64,000 nt of DNA from G965250275 sp965250275 (GTDB lineage: Bacteria > Pseudomonadota > Alphaproteobacteria > Rhodobacterales > Rhodobacteraceae), in NCBI GenBank assembly GCA_965250275.1, contig OZ252297.1, positions 1,922,001 through 1,986,000 on the forward strand. The letters are read 5' to 3'. Shown here piece after piece: positions 17,860 through 26,201 of the stretch (position 1 is its first letter; each line of letters starts with the position of its first letter). The notes beneath the pieces were generated by a model. That model saw nothing but the letters and a program-made list of their open reading frames with translations, was not told where the DNA came from and ran no database searches. The position numbers were made by a program, and so were the translations under genes.

Positions 17860-19032
17860 TTGCCAATCAAGAACCGACTTGCCGATCTTCACCCTGACAT
17901 TGTCGCGTGGCGGCATGACATCCATGCTCATCCCGAACTGCGCTTTGAAGAGCACCGCACTGCGGGTCTGGTGTCGGAGAGGTTGCGGGGCTTCGGCTGC
18001 GATGAGGTGATCACGGGCGTGGGCCAGACCGGGGTTGTGGGCGTGATCCACGGCCGCAACGGCGCGTCGGGGCGCACCATTGCCTTTCGTGCGGACATGG
18101 ATGCGTTGCCCATCGACGAGGCCACCGGCCTGCCGCACGCGTCAACACATCCCGGAAAGATGCACGCCTGCGGCCATGACGGGCATACGTCGATGCTGCT
18201 TGGGGCGGCCCAATACCTGGCTGAGACGCGGCATTTCGACGGCACCGTGGTGCTGTTGTTTCAGCCCGCGGAAGAAGGCAGTGGCGGCGCGCGCGCGATG
18301 ATTGCAGATGGGGTTCTGGACCATTGGAATGTCGAAGAAGTCTATGGCATGCACAACTGGCCAGGTTTGCCAGTGGGGTCATTCGCGGTTCGCACCGGAC
18401 CACAGATGGCAGCCGTCGATTTCTTTGAGATCGAGGTGCAGGGGCGCGGCGGGCATGCAGCGCTGCCGCAGACCGTGGTCGATACGACGCTGGCGGCGTC
18501 TCATATCGTTGTCGCATTACAGTCGGTTGTGGGACGCAATGTTGATCCCTTACAGACAGCTGTGCTGTCGGTTTGCGGCCTGAAGAGCGACACCTACGCC
18601 TACAATGTCATCCCTGATCGCGTTTTGCTGTCCGGGACCGTCCGCTACCTCGAGCCTTCGGTCCAGACGCTGGTGCGGACGCGGTTACAGGCACTTGTCG
18701 AGTCCACCGCCGAGGCATATGGCGCCACGGCCAAAATCGACCACACCGAACGTGTCGCACCAACGATCAATGATCCCGATGCGGCGGACCGGGCTGCCGA
18801 AGTGGCCCGGCGTGTGGCGGGCGACGTGGTGCGCGATTTGGACCCGGTGATGCCGGGTGAGGATTTTTCCGATTTTCTCAAGGAACGACCAGGCGCCTTT
18901 CTGTTCATCGGCAATGGTGACAGCGCTGATCTGCACAACCCGGCTTATGAGTTTAACGATGCCGCCATCCCTGCGGGTAGCAGCTGGTTTGCGGAAATGG
19001 CCGAGACACGGCTGCCTGTGAGTGAAGGATAA
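17860..19032 (+). CDS. M20D amidohydrolase / aminoacylase, copy 2 of 4 (TTG start)
   Basis: 390-residue paralogue of the same family, with ADMDALP, HACGHDGHTSMLLGAA, FQPAEEGSGGA, MHNWPG and LHNPAYEF. It differs from its neighbours by VDFFEIEVQG and AALPQTVVD in the lid region, so its pocket is probably different. The start is TTG at 17860: the first residues MPIKNRL align with the ATG-started copies, and no ATG or GTG lies nearby; the ribosome site (AGAAAG) is weak, suggesting lower translation or coupling to copy 1, whose stop is 48 bases upstream. Copy 3 follows after three bases. Confidence 0.9.
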   Translation: MPIKNRLADLHPDIVAWRHDIHAHPELRFEEHRTAGLVSERLRGFGCDEVITGVGQTGVVGVIHGRNGASGRTIAFRADMDALPIDEATGLPHASTHPGKMHACGHDGHTSMLLGAAQYLAETRHFDGTVVLLFQPAEEGSGGARAMIADGVLDHWNVEEVYGMHNWPGLPVGSFAVRTGPQMAAVDFFEIEVQGRGGHAALPQTVVDTTLAASHIVVALQSVVGRNVDPLQTAVLSVCGLKSDTYAYNVIPDRVLLSGTVRYLEPSVQTLVRTRLQALVESTAEAYGATAKIDHTERVAPTINDPDAADRAAEVARRVAGDVVRDLDPVMPGEDFSDFLKERPGAFLFIGNGDSADLHNPAYEFNDAAIPAGSSWFAEMAETRLPVSEG

Positions 19033-19035
19033 GAC

Positions 19036-20199
19036 ATGCCGATCAAAAACCGACTGGCTGAAATGCACCCGGAAATCACGGCTTGGCGCCGCGATCTGCA
19101 TGCGCATCCTGAACTGATGTACGACGTTCACCGCACGGCCGGTGTCGTTGCCTCCAAGTTGCACGATTTCGGTTGCGACGAGGTGACGACAGGCATTGGT
19201 CAGACGGGCGTCGTCGCCGTGATCCGGGGCCGGACGGATACCCAAGGCCGCGTCATCGGGCTGCGCGCGGATATGGATGCCCTGCCAATCCAGGAGGAAA
19301 CGGGGGCAGAGCATGCCTCGACCGAAGCCGGCAAAATGCACGCCTGCGGGCATGACGGGCACACTGCGATGCTTCTGGGTGCCGCGCAGTATCTGGCCGA
19401 GACCCGAAACTTCGACGGCACGGCGGTTGTGATCTTCCAACCCGCCGAAGAAGGCGGGGCCGGGGGCAAGGCAATGTGCGACGATGGCCTGATGGAGCGG
19501 TGGGGCATTCAGGAGGTGTACGGACTGCACAATGCACCGGGACTTCCGGCTGGCAGCTTTCACATCCGCCCCGGTCCGATGATGGCGGCGACCGATGAAT
19601 TCGAGATTACGCTCGAAGGGCGCGGCGGGCATGCTGCACGCCCGCATCAAACGGTCGATACCGCCGTGATGGCCTGTCATCTGGGCGTCGCACTGCAGAC
19701 GATCCGGGCGCGCAACTCCGATCCGGTGGCGCAGCTGGTTGTCTCTATCACGTCCATCGAATCGTCCTCCACTGCGTTCAATGTGATCCCGCAACGCGTG
19801 CGCCTGCGTGGCACTGTCCGGTCGATGGCCGAAGATCAGCGTACCATGGCGCGCCAGCGCATCTTCGAAATCACGGAAGGTTTGGCATCCACATTTGGCG
19901 GTTCTGCCGAGATCGATTTCGAAGAAGGCTACCCTGTGCTGGTCAATGCCGAAGAACAGACCGCTTTTGCCGAAGATGTGGCGCGGGATGTCGCGGGGGC
20001 TTGTGGCCATTCTCCCATGGTGATGGGAGGAGAGGATTTCTCTTACATGCTTCTGGAGCGGCCGGGCGCTTACATCCGCATCGGCAATGGCGACAGCGCG
20101 GCTCTGCACCACCCGGCCTATGATTTCGACGACGAGATCATCCCGGCAGGCTGCAGTTGGCTGGCCGGCATGGTGGAAGGCCGGATGCCGGTGGCGTGA
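19036..20199 (+). CDS. M20D amidohydrolase / aminoacylase, copy 3 of 4
   Basis: 387-residue paralogue beginning MPIKNRLAEMHPEITAWRR. It keeps ADMDALP, MHACGHDGHTAMLLGAA, FQPAEEGGAGG, LHNAPG and LHHPAYDF. In the dimerisation domain it reads SITSIESSSTAFNVIP, a form shared with copy 4 and different from copies 1 and 2. It lies three bases after copy 2 with AAGGATAAG as ribosome site, so it is translated from the same message. Likely role is hydrolysis of an N-acyl amino acid or related amide taken up from outside. Confidence 0.92.
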   Translation: MPIKNRLAEMHPEITAWRRDLHAHPELMYDVHRTAGVVASKLHDFGCDEVTTGIGQTGVVAVIRGRTDTQGRVIGLRADMDALPIQEETGAEHASTEAGKMHACGHDGHTAMLLGAAQYLAETRNFDGTAVVIFQPAEEGGAGGKAMCDDGLMERWGIQEVYGLHNAPGLPAGSFHIRPGPMMAATDEFEITLEGRGGHAARPHQTVDTAVMACHLGVALQTIRARNSDPVAQLVVSITSIESSSTAFNVIPQRVRLRGTVRSMAEDQRTMARQRIFEITEGLASTFGGSAEIDFEEGYPVLVNAEEQTAFAEDVARDVAGACGHSPMVMGGEDFSYMLLERPGAYIRIGNGDSAALHHPAYDFDDEIIPAGCSWLAGMVEGRMPVA

Positions 20200-20267
20200 A
20201 CCGCACCGACTTGCATCGGCTGGCCAAAAGCGTAGATCAGGACCGTTGTCATTGAGGAGTGAACCGC

Positions 20268-21431
20268 ATGCCCGTTAAGAACCGCTTTGCCGAGTTGCAG
20301 GATGAAATCACCGCCTGGCGTCAGGACATCCACGAACATCCTGAAATTCTGTTCGAAACGCATCGCACCAGTGCTCTGGTGGCGGAAAAACTGCAAGAGT
20401 TCGGCTGCGATGAAGTGACAACCGGGATCGGCCGGACGGGTGTTGTTGCCGTGATCAAAGGCAAGATCGACACCAAGGGTGCCGTCATCGGGTTGCGCGC
20501 AGACATGGATGCGCTGCCCATCCACGAACAGACCGGACTGGCCTATGCCTCCAAGACTCCGGATGCGATGCACGCCTGCGGCCATGACGGGCACACCGCG
20601 ATGCTGCTTGGGGCGGCCAAGTATCTGGCCGAGACCCGCAACTTTGATGGGACTGTCGTGGTCATCTTCCAGCCTGCCGAAGAAGGCGGCGGCGGCGGCA
20701 AGGAGATGTGCGACGATGGCATGATGGATCGCTGGGGCATTCAGGAGGTCTATGGCATGCACAACTGGCCCGGGCGGCCAGTTGGAACCTTTGCCATTCG
20801 GCCCGGCGCGTTCTTTGCGGCCACGGACCAGTTCGACATCACGTTCGAAGGCCGCGGCGGGCATGCCGCCAAGCCGCATGACACCGTTGACACCACGGTC
20901 ATGGCCTCCCAGGCGGTGCTGGCGCTGCAAACGATCACCAGCCGCAATGCGGACCCGGTGGATCAGATCGTGGTCTCGGTCACATCGTTTGAAACGTCTT
21001 CCAAGGCGTTCAACGTGATCCCTCAGCGCGTCGAGCTCAAAGGCACCGTGCGCACGATGAGCACCGAGCATCGCGATCTTGCCGAAAAGCGCATCAAAGA
21101 GATCTGTGCTGGTGTTGCCGCGACATTCGGTGGCACTGCTGACGTCACCTATCACCGGGGATACCCGGTTATGGCCAACTCAGCGGAGCAGACGGAGTTT
21201 GCCGCAGACGTGGCCCGCAAGGTGTCCGGGCAGTGCGATGACGCCCCGCTGGTCATGGGCGGCGAAGACTTTGCTTTTATGCTGGAGGAGCGCCCTGGGG
21301 CCTATATTCTGGTGGGCAATGGCGACACCGCGATGGTTCATCACCCCGAGTACAACTTCAACGACGAAGCCATTCCCGCCGGTTGCTCCTGGTGGGCCGA
21401 AATCGTCGAACAGCGGATGCCCGCGGCCTGA
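20268..21431 (+). CDS. M20D amidohydrolase / aminoacylase, copy 4 of 4
   Basis: 387-residue paralogue beginning MPVKNRFAELQDEITAWRQ. All metal and catalytic motifs are present (ADMDALP, HACGHDGHTAMLLGAA, FQPAEEGGGGG, MHNWPG, VHHPEYNF). It shares with copy 3 the SVTSFETSSKAFNVIP form. The ATG at 20268 has GAGGAG eight bases upstream; an in-frame GTG nine bases earlier overlaps that site and is rejected. It ends the array; the convergent glycosyltransferase gene begins 33 bases beyond its stop. Confidence 0.92.
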   Translation: MPVKNRFAELQDEITAWRQDIHEHPEILFETHRTSALVAEKLQEFGCDEVTTGIGRTGVVAVIKGKIDTKGAVIGLRADMDALPIHEQTGLAYASKTPDAMHACGHDGHTAMLLGAAKYLAETRNFDGTVVVIFQPAEEGGGGGKEMCDDGMMDRWGIQEVYGMHNWPGRPVGTFAIRPGAFFAATDQFDITFEGRGGHAAKPHDTVDTTVMASQAVLALQTITSRNADPVDQIVVSVTSFETSSKAFNVIPQRVELKGTVRTMSTEHRDLAEKRIKEICAGVAATFGGTADVTYHRGYPVMANSAEQTEFAADVARKVSGQCDDAPLVMGGEDFAFMLEERPGAYILVGNGDTAMVHHPEYNFNDEAIPAGCSWWAEIVEQRMPAA

Positions 21432-21451
21432 CCCTGTGAAGTGCTGAAAGC

Positions 21452-21483
21452 GCTGTGGGTCGGGCTACGCTTTGGCCCACAGC
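21452..21483. terminator. Hairpin between converging amidohydrolase and glycosyltransferase genes
   Basis: GCTGTGGG (21452-21459) pairs perfectly with CCCACAGC (21476-21483) over a 16-base loop that includes the glycosyltransferase stop codon. There is no clear T-run on either strand, so it is at best a weak bidirectional terminator. Confidence 0.35.
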
Positions 21484-22508
21484 TCTTGATACACCGCTTC
21501 AATCCCGTCCGCTTCGGCGCGCGCGCTGAAGCTGTTGAGCGCGACGTCGCGCGCAGCCTGCGCCATCGCGTCAAGCCGTCCCGGTTCGCAAAGCAACGCG
21601 CGTGCCGCCTGTGCGGCCGCATCTGGTGCATCCTGTGGAACCACCACGCCCGCCCGTCCCTGCGCCGAGAAGGCGTGGTAGTAGCCCGCATCGCTGCCCA
21701 CGAATGGGACGCCGGACGCCATCGCCTCCAACGGCACCATGCCGTAACCCTCGTAGCGCGGCAGCTGCATCACAAGTGATAGTCCGCGCATCAGTGCAGG
21801 CTGCTCGGCAGCGGCGATCTCGCCGGAAAAGAGGAGGCGGTCCGAAAGCCCCGCATCTTCCACACGGCGCATCAGCACCTGAAGAAATCCCTGATGTTCC
21901 CGCGTGGCCCGACCGACCACAAGCGCGGTCGCGCCGGGCAGATCCGGCAAGATGCTCAACATCGCCTCGACAAACAGATCGGTGCCCTTCTCAGGCCGAA
22001 TCCGGCCAATGGTCGCGATGCCGTAATCGCCGCCATACCCCAGACGGGCCCAGGCGGCAGAGCGCTCCGGTGCCGGTTGGAAACGGTCCGTATCCACCCC
22101 ATGCGGGACAACCGCGCGCACGTTAGGCACGAACTCGGCAGCGCGGTCAGTTGTGGCGATGACTGCGTCCATCTTGGAGATCAGCCAGCGGGGGTAGGCG
22201 GAATGCAGTCGCTGGGCAGCAGACGTGAACACGATCCGAATGGGCAGGCGCAGCACATCGCGCGCGATGATTGCGGCCCGCATCTCTGGGTTTCGGCGCA
22301 CATGCCAGATCGCGAACGGCTTGGTATCGGGCACCTGCCGGGACAGAGCACGGGCCTGTGACACCGTGATTGGTGCCGGGCAATCGGGCAAGGGTACCCC
22401 AACCAGGCGCAAGTCGTGGTTTTGCATCTGTTGCCGGACCACATTTGCCGCGGTGGCCGATACGCCGGTGAAGTTGCGGTTGAAATTCGTGACGAAGAGA
22501 TCAGGCAT
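21465..22508 (-). CDS. Family 4 (GT-B) glycosyltransferase
   Basis: 347-residue glycosyltransferase probably acting at the inner face of the cytoplasmic membrane. The C-terminal half shows GT4 features: IGRIRPEKGTDLFVEAM, then RYEGYGMVPLEAMASGVPFVGSD, containing the E-x7-E nucleotide-sugar motif. The start is the ATG at 22506-22508 (MPDLFVTNF); a second ATG immediately upstream is possible. Its start overlaps the end of the Kdo transferase gene by eight bases, so translation is coupled, and the product most likely adds a sugar to the lipopolysaccharide core. Donor and acceptor are not readable from the sequence. Confidence 0.85.
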   Translation of the reverse strand: MPDLFVTNFNRNFTGVSATAANVVRQQMQNHDLRLVGVPLPDCPAPITVSQARALSRQVPDTKPFAIWHVRRNPEMRAAIIARDVLRLPIRIVFTSAAQRLHSAYPRWLISKMDAVIATTDRAAEFVPNVRAVVPHGVDTDRFQPAPERSAAWARLGYGGDYGIATIGRIRPEKGTDLFVEAMLSILPDLPGATALVVGRATREHQGFLQVLMRRVEDAGLSDRLLFSGEIAAAEQPALMRGLSLVMQLPRYEGYGMVPLEAMASGVPFVGSDAGYYHAFSAQGRAGVVVPQDAPDAAAQAARALLCEPGRLDAMAQAARDVALNSFSARAEADGIEAVYQELWAKA

Positions 22509-23793
22509 CATCGAGCGCCAGTGCGGTGCAGAGCGTCTCGATGACCTCGTCCAACTTGGCACCTTGCGCCTCCGTGTAGCGCGCGGCCGCGTCTCGTGCC
22601 GCCTGCAAAGGCTCTGTGTCGCGCAACCAGCGCTGCACCGCTTGCGCCAGCGAAGAGGCATCCGAGACCTCAACGGCGCCGCCTGTGCGCAACAGCGGCG
22701 CATAGGTCTCTGCAAAGTTAGTGACATGCGGGCCGGTCAGGACGGCGGCACCCGCCTGCGCGGGTTCGAAAGGATTGTGCCCGCCAATCGGCTCCAGTGA
22801 TCCGCCAAGAAACACGATGGGGCAGAGTGCGTACCAGGTGCCAGTCTCTCCCAGCGTATCTGCAAGATAGACGGATGTGTCGGGGTCAAGTGGCTCACCA
22901 GTGCTGCGCCGCGCGTATCGCATTCCGGACTGAGTGATCAGGTCGGCAACAGCGCTGCCGCGTTCCGGATGCCGCGGCACCAGCAGCAGGCAAAGCTCGG
23001 GATATGAGGCAAGCAACGTCTTGTGTGCGGCGAGAACGGTTTCCTCCTCTCCGGGATGTGTGGAGCTAGCGACCCAGATCGGTCGCTCACCCAAAGCGGC
23101 TTGCATGTCCCTGAGCAGCGTCAGGTCAACGGGCAGGGGCGCGGACGTGGCCTTGAGGTTGATCCCTGCGCTGACCCGCGATGGGTCCGCGCCCATGTCC
23201 CGCAGGTTGTCGGCCACATCCCGGTTCTGGGTCAGCATGATCGCAAACACATCCAGGACCTGCTTTGCGGTTTTGGGAAACCGGGTCCAGCCCCGAACAC
23301 TGTCCTTTGACATGCGCGCGTTCAGCAGAGCCAGCGGAATTCCCCGGGCATGGCCCTGGATCAGAATGTTGGGCCAGAGTTCGCTTTCAACAAAAATGCC
23401 TGCGTCGGGCGCCCAATGATCGTAGAAGGCCGTCACCGCAGACGCGGCGTCCAGTGGCAGGAACTGGTGCCGCGTCCGGTGGGGCAGTCTGCGCCCCACA
23501 AGCTCGGCAGACGTCGCCGTACCGGACGTCATCAGGAATTGGGCCTCGGGCAACCGTTCGCCCAACCGGCTGATCAGCGTCAGGACGGACAGGCTTTCGC
23601 CAACGCTGGCGCCGTGAAACCAAATCAATTGACCATTCGGGCGCGGTTGGGTCGCCACGCCCAGCCGTTCACCGATGCGGGTCTCGGCAACATCAGCGGC
23701 GCGGAGTTTTTTGGACACCGATCGGTAGACCAACGGCAACGCCAGCCCCGTCACCCCCTTATAGAGGCGCAGGAGCGGCGTTGGGCTTGGCAT
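22501..23793 (-). CDS. waaA: 3-deoxy-D-manno-octulosonic acid (Kdo) transferase
   Basis: 430-residue GT30 enzyme that transfers Kdo from CMP-Kdo to lipid A precursor at the inner membrane. The N-terminus has a membrane-associating hydrophobic stretch (LALPLVYRSV), then LIWFHGASVGESLSVLTLI with the catalytic glutamate, ESELWPNI, LLNARMS, and the donor-side GGSLEPIGGHNPFEPAQAG motif. The ATG at 23791-23793 overlaps the moaA stop as TGATG; a GTG one codon earlier is the alternative. It sits between moaA and a GT4 gene in a tightly overlapping minus-strand unit. Confidence 0.95.
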   Translation of the reverse strand: MPSPTPLLRLYKGVTGLALPLVYRSVSKKLRAADVAETRIGERLGVATQPRPNGQLIWFHGASVGESLSVLTLISRLGERLPEAQFLMTSGTATSAELVGRRLPHRTRHQFLPLDAASAVTAFYDHWAPDAGIFVESELWPNILIQGHARGIPLALLNARMSKDSVRGWTRFPKTAKQVLDVFAIMLTQNRDVADNLRDMGADPSRVSAGINLKATSAPLPVDLTLLRDMQAALGERPIWVASSTHPGEEETVLAAHKTLLASYPELCLLLVPRHPERGSAVADLITQSGMRYARRSTGEPLDPDTSVYLADTLGETGTWYALCPIVFLGGSLEPIGGHNPFEPAQAGAAVLTGPHVTNFAETYAPLLRTGGAVEVSDASSLAQAVQRWLRDTEPLQAARDAAARYTEAQGAKLDEVIETLCTALALDDA

Positions 23794-24800
23794 CACCCGC
23801 CCGTGTGGCTCATATGCCGTGGCATCTGGCCGTCCAACTTCTGACGGGAGTAGTCAAAATCGTGCCCTTTGGGTTTGCGTCCAATGGCGGCGCGGATCGC
23901 ATCCTCAAGCGGCAGATCGCTGTCGGGATACTCTCTCAATGGTGCCCGGAGGTCGGCCATGTCTTCTTGCCCAAGGCACATGTAGAGCTCACCCGTGCAG
24001 GTCAGGCGCACCCGGTTGCAGCTTTCGCAGAAGTTATGGGTCAGCGGCGTGATAAAGCCGATCTTCTGTCCGGTTTCTTCCAGCCGGACATACCGTGCCG
24101 GTCCACCGGTGCGTTCGGCCAGATCGGTCACGGTGTAGGACTCGGCATAACGGGCGCGCACATCCTTCAGCGACCAGTATTGGCCCAGACGGTCTTCGTT
24201 GCCGATATCGCCCATCGGCATCACTTCGATCCATGTCAGGTCGATGCCGCGGCTGGCGCACCATTCGGTCATGGTTGGCAATTCGTCCTCGTTGAAGCCC
24301 TTCAGCGCCACGGCATTGATCTTGAGGCGCATACCCGCAGCCTGTGCGGCGTCGATGCCGCGCATCACCTGCGGCAGGCGCCCCCAGCGTGTGATCTCCG
24401 CGAATTTAGTTTCATCCAGCGTGTCGAGCGAAACATTGATCCGGCGCACCCCGGCGTCATAGAGATCGGTGGCATACTTTTCGAGCTGCGAGCCATTGGT
24501 TGTCAGCGTCAGTTCCTTCAGGGCGCCGCTGTCCAGATGCCGGGTCATGGACCGGAAGAACGACAGAATGTTGCGGCGCACCAAGGGCTCTCCGCCTGTG
24601 ATGCGAAGCTTTTCGACCCCGAGCTCCACAAATGTGGAACACATACGGTCAAGCTCCTCGAGCGTCAGCAAATCCTTCTTGGGCAAAAAGGTCATGTTCT
24701 CGGACATGCAATACACACATCTGAAGTCACAGCGGTCCGTGACGGAGACACGCAGGTAGGTGATGGCGCGGGCGAACGGGTCGATCAATGTGGGCGTCAT
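23793..24800 (-). CDS. moaA: GTP 3',8-cyclase (molybdenum cofactor synthesis)
   Basis: 335-residue radical SAM enzyme that starts molybdopterin synthesis by converting GTP to 3',8-cyclo-7,8-dihydro-GTP. The first cluster motif is CDFRCVYC (Cys24, Cys28, Cys31); the second, substrate-binding cluster is formed by [19 protein letters not shown] near residues 260-280. The chain ends in GG (SHTGG), the conserved C-terminal tail needed for activity. Its stop overlaps the waaA start by one base. The 161-base region upstream contains the terminator of the preceding gene group, so moaA probably has its own promoter there. Confidence 0.96.
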   Translation of the reverse strand: MTPTLIDPFARAITYLRVSVTDRCDFRCVYCMSENMTFLPKKDLLTLEELDRMCSTFVELGVEKLRITGGEPLVRRNILSFFRSMTRHLDSGALKELTLTTNGSQLEKYATDLYDAGVRRINVSLDTLDETKFAEITRWGRLPQVMRGIDAAQAAGMRLKINAVALKGFNEDELPTMTEWCASRGIDLTWIEVMPMGDIGNEDRLGQYWSLKDVRARYAESYTVTDLAERTGGPARYVRLEETGQKIGFITPLTHNFCESCNRVRLTCTGELYMCLGQEDMADLRAPLREYPDSDLPLEDAIRAAIGRKPKGHDFDYSRQKLDGQMPRHMSHTGG

Positions 24801-24869
24801 GGCTCAGAGGTAAAGCGCTGTGTCAGGCGGAGCAAGGGCAGGATCTGCATTTGTCGCGTCTTGGGCTGG

Positions 24870-24894
24870 AAAAACGCCCCAAGATCCGGGCGTT
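24870..24894 (-). terminator. Rho-independent terminator of the glmU-glmS-PPOX-alkD group
   Basis: On the minus strand AACGCCC (complement of 24888-24894) and GGGCGTT (complement of 24873-24879) form a seven-pair stem with an eight-base loop, followed by a run of five T (complement of 24870-24874). It lies about 70 bases after the DNA-alkylation-repair gene stop and before moaA, separating the two minus-strand units. Confidence 0.75.
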
Positions 24895-24961
24895 GGACAC
24901 TATGTCCCATTGGTCATCGGGCGGCGAAGCCAACTCGGACGAAAAGTCCATTGGTGTGGTG

Positions 24962-25648
24962 CTATGACAGATACTTCGCGGCTTCCTTGCGGGCAAAAGG
25001 TTTCATTGCTGCGCCGTGTTTGTCGAGAAACTGGTGCACGCGCGCCGGGTCCCGTTTGGAGAGGTCCCGCAGCCACCACGCTATGGCTTTCTGAATAAAC
25101 CATTCCTGGTCCGGCACATAGTCAGCCGCCCAGCTTAGGATTCGTTCGCGACGTGCGCTGTCTGCGGGGCCGGGCGTGGTCATGCGGGCCCAGGGCAGGG
25201 TGATCACAAGCGCCGCTCTGCGTCGCCACATATGGGACCCCTTGGTCCAGGGCGCCACATCATCGATCCGGTCGGGATCGGCCACCAGCCTCTTCTGTCC
25301 GGCCATGCAGGCATGATCCGCAATGGCCCAGCTGTCAAAGTCGGGCGCCCAACTGTGGATCAGGGCCCAGACATCACCATCGGGTTTGATCCGCGGCTGG
25401 GTCAGGAGTTTTGCGGCTGCAAGCCGTGCTTCGTAGATGTCGGTCTGCCACAACCCGTCTGCCACAGCGACCCGGTCGGCAATGGCCATGTCCTTACGCC
25501 AGTTTTTGATCAGCGCGTCGATCTGCGGATTGCTTAGGCCGAGATAGCGCCGTTCAATTTTGTGATACCGCGCCATCTCTTGCGCGCGCTCGGGGTTTGA
25601 CAGGGCAAAAAGCTGATCGAGGTAGGGGACTGCTTCAGAGCGCCGCAC
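24962..25648 (-). CDS. DNA alkylation repair protein (AlkD-like)
   Basis: 228-residue all-helical HEAT-like repeat protein of the AlkC/AlkD superfamily, whose studied members are DNA glycosylases that remove N3- and N7-alkylated purines. Recognisable stretches are ARYHKIERRYLGLSNPQID near the N-terminus, SWAIADHACMAGQ, WRRRAALVITLPWAR and IQKAIAWWLRDLSKRDP near the C-terminus. The start is GTG at 25648, chosen because AAGGG lies seven bases upstream, the length then fits the family, and the gene overlaps only the preceding stop region. It is the last gene of the glmU-glmS group and its link with that pathway is unclear. Confidence 0.85.
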   Translation of the reverse strand: MRRSEAVPYLDQLFALSNPERAQEMARYHKIERRYLGLSNPQIDALIKNWRKDMAIADRVAVADGLWQTDIYEARLAAAKLLTQPRIKPDGDVWALIHSWAPDFDSWAIADHACMAGQKRLVADPDRIDDVAPWTKGSHMWRRRAALVITLPWARMTTPGPADSARRERILSWAADYVPDQEWFIQKAIAWWLRDLSKRDPARVHQFLDKHGAAMKPFARKEAAKYLS

Positions 25649-25652
25649 CTGT

Positions 25653-26198
25653 TTACCCTTGCGCTGGCCGTGTGGGTTTGCCGTCCAGCGTGACGGCGTT
25701 TCGGTTCTCCCAATAGTCTTGTAACTCATCGTCGGACTTGTTGTCGGCCCACGTCCGAAGCGTATCGCGTTCCGAAACATGATCCATCAGCGGAACCGCG
25801 TACCCGCAGGAGGTCTGAACCAGATCGACCGAGACATCATAGACTTGGCGTGCGCCGCGATGCGCGGGAAAGGGGTCTGCGACAGTTTCCCAGTCCGGAT
25901 GGTCGCGATTGTAGGTCGTCGCCACGCCAAACGCGCGCAGAATGAGCGGTCGGCGGGAAAAGGAACACCACATCAACGTGATACGCGGATGCTCGATCAA
26001 ATGGCCGGCGGTTTCGTTGCCGCTGCCTGTGAGATTCATCCAGAGAATTCGGTTGGGTCCCAGCACGCGCAGCGAGTCCATGCCTTTGGGGGACACGTTG
26101 ACCCGCCCATCAGGTGCTGCTGATCCAGTGAAGAACAGGTGTTGCTGCCCGATGAAACGGATGTGGTCATCCTGAAGGCTCTCAAACTGTTTTCCCAT
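25653..26198 (-). CDS. Pyridoxamine 5'-phosphate oxidase-fold (PPOX) flavin/F420-type protein
   Basis: 181-residue split-barrel protein. The N-terminal HIRFIGQQHLFFTGSAAP and DGRVNVSPKG-x-DS pattern is typical of PPOX-family proteins that bind FMN, F420 or haem, but it lacks the strict PdxH signature, so a role in vitamin B6 synthesis is not claimed. It probably has a redox or cofactor-binding role in the cytoplasm. The gene lies three bases after the glmS stop and its own stop is a few bases ahead of the GTG of the repair gene, so it is cotranscribed with both. Confidence 0.85.
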   Translation of the reverse strand: MGKQFESLQDDHIRFIGQQHLFFTGSAAPDGRVNVSPKGMDSLRVLGPNRILWMNLTGSGNETAGHLIEHPRITLMWCSFSRRPLILRAFGVATTYNRDHPDWETVADPFPAHRGARQVYDVSVDLVQTSCGYAVPLMDHVSERDTLRTWADNKSDDELQDYWENRNAVTLDGKPTRPAQG

Positions 26199-26201
26199 GG
26201 G

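Noticed and set aside
18685..20112. 475-codon open frame on the minus strand across M20 copies 2 and 3
   Set aside because: Antisense shadow repeated in each M20 copy, as expected from shared codon bias among paralogues; no domain seen.
23781..25094. 437-codon open frame on the plus strand across moaA
   Set aside because: Antisense to moaA, whose cysteine motifs and overlap with waaA are clear.
25653..26198. Assignment as pyridoxine phosphate oxidase PdxH
   Set aside because: It has the fold pattern but not the PdxH C-terminal signature, so only the superfamily name is used.
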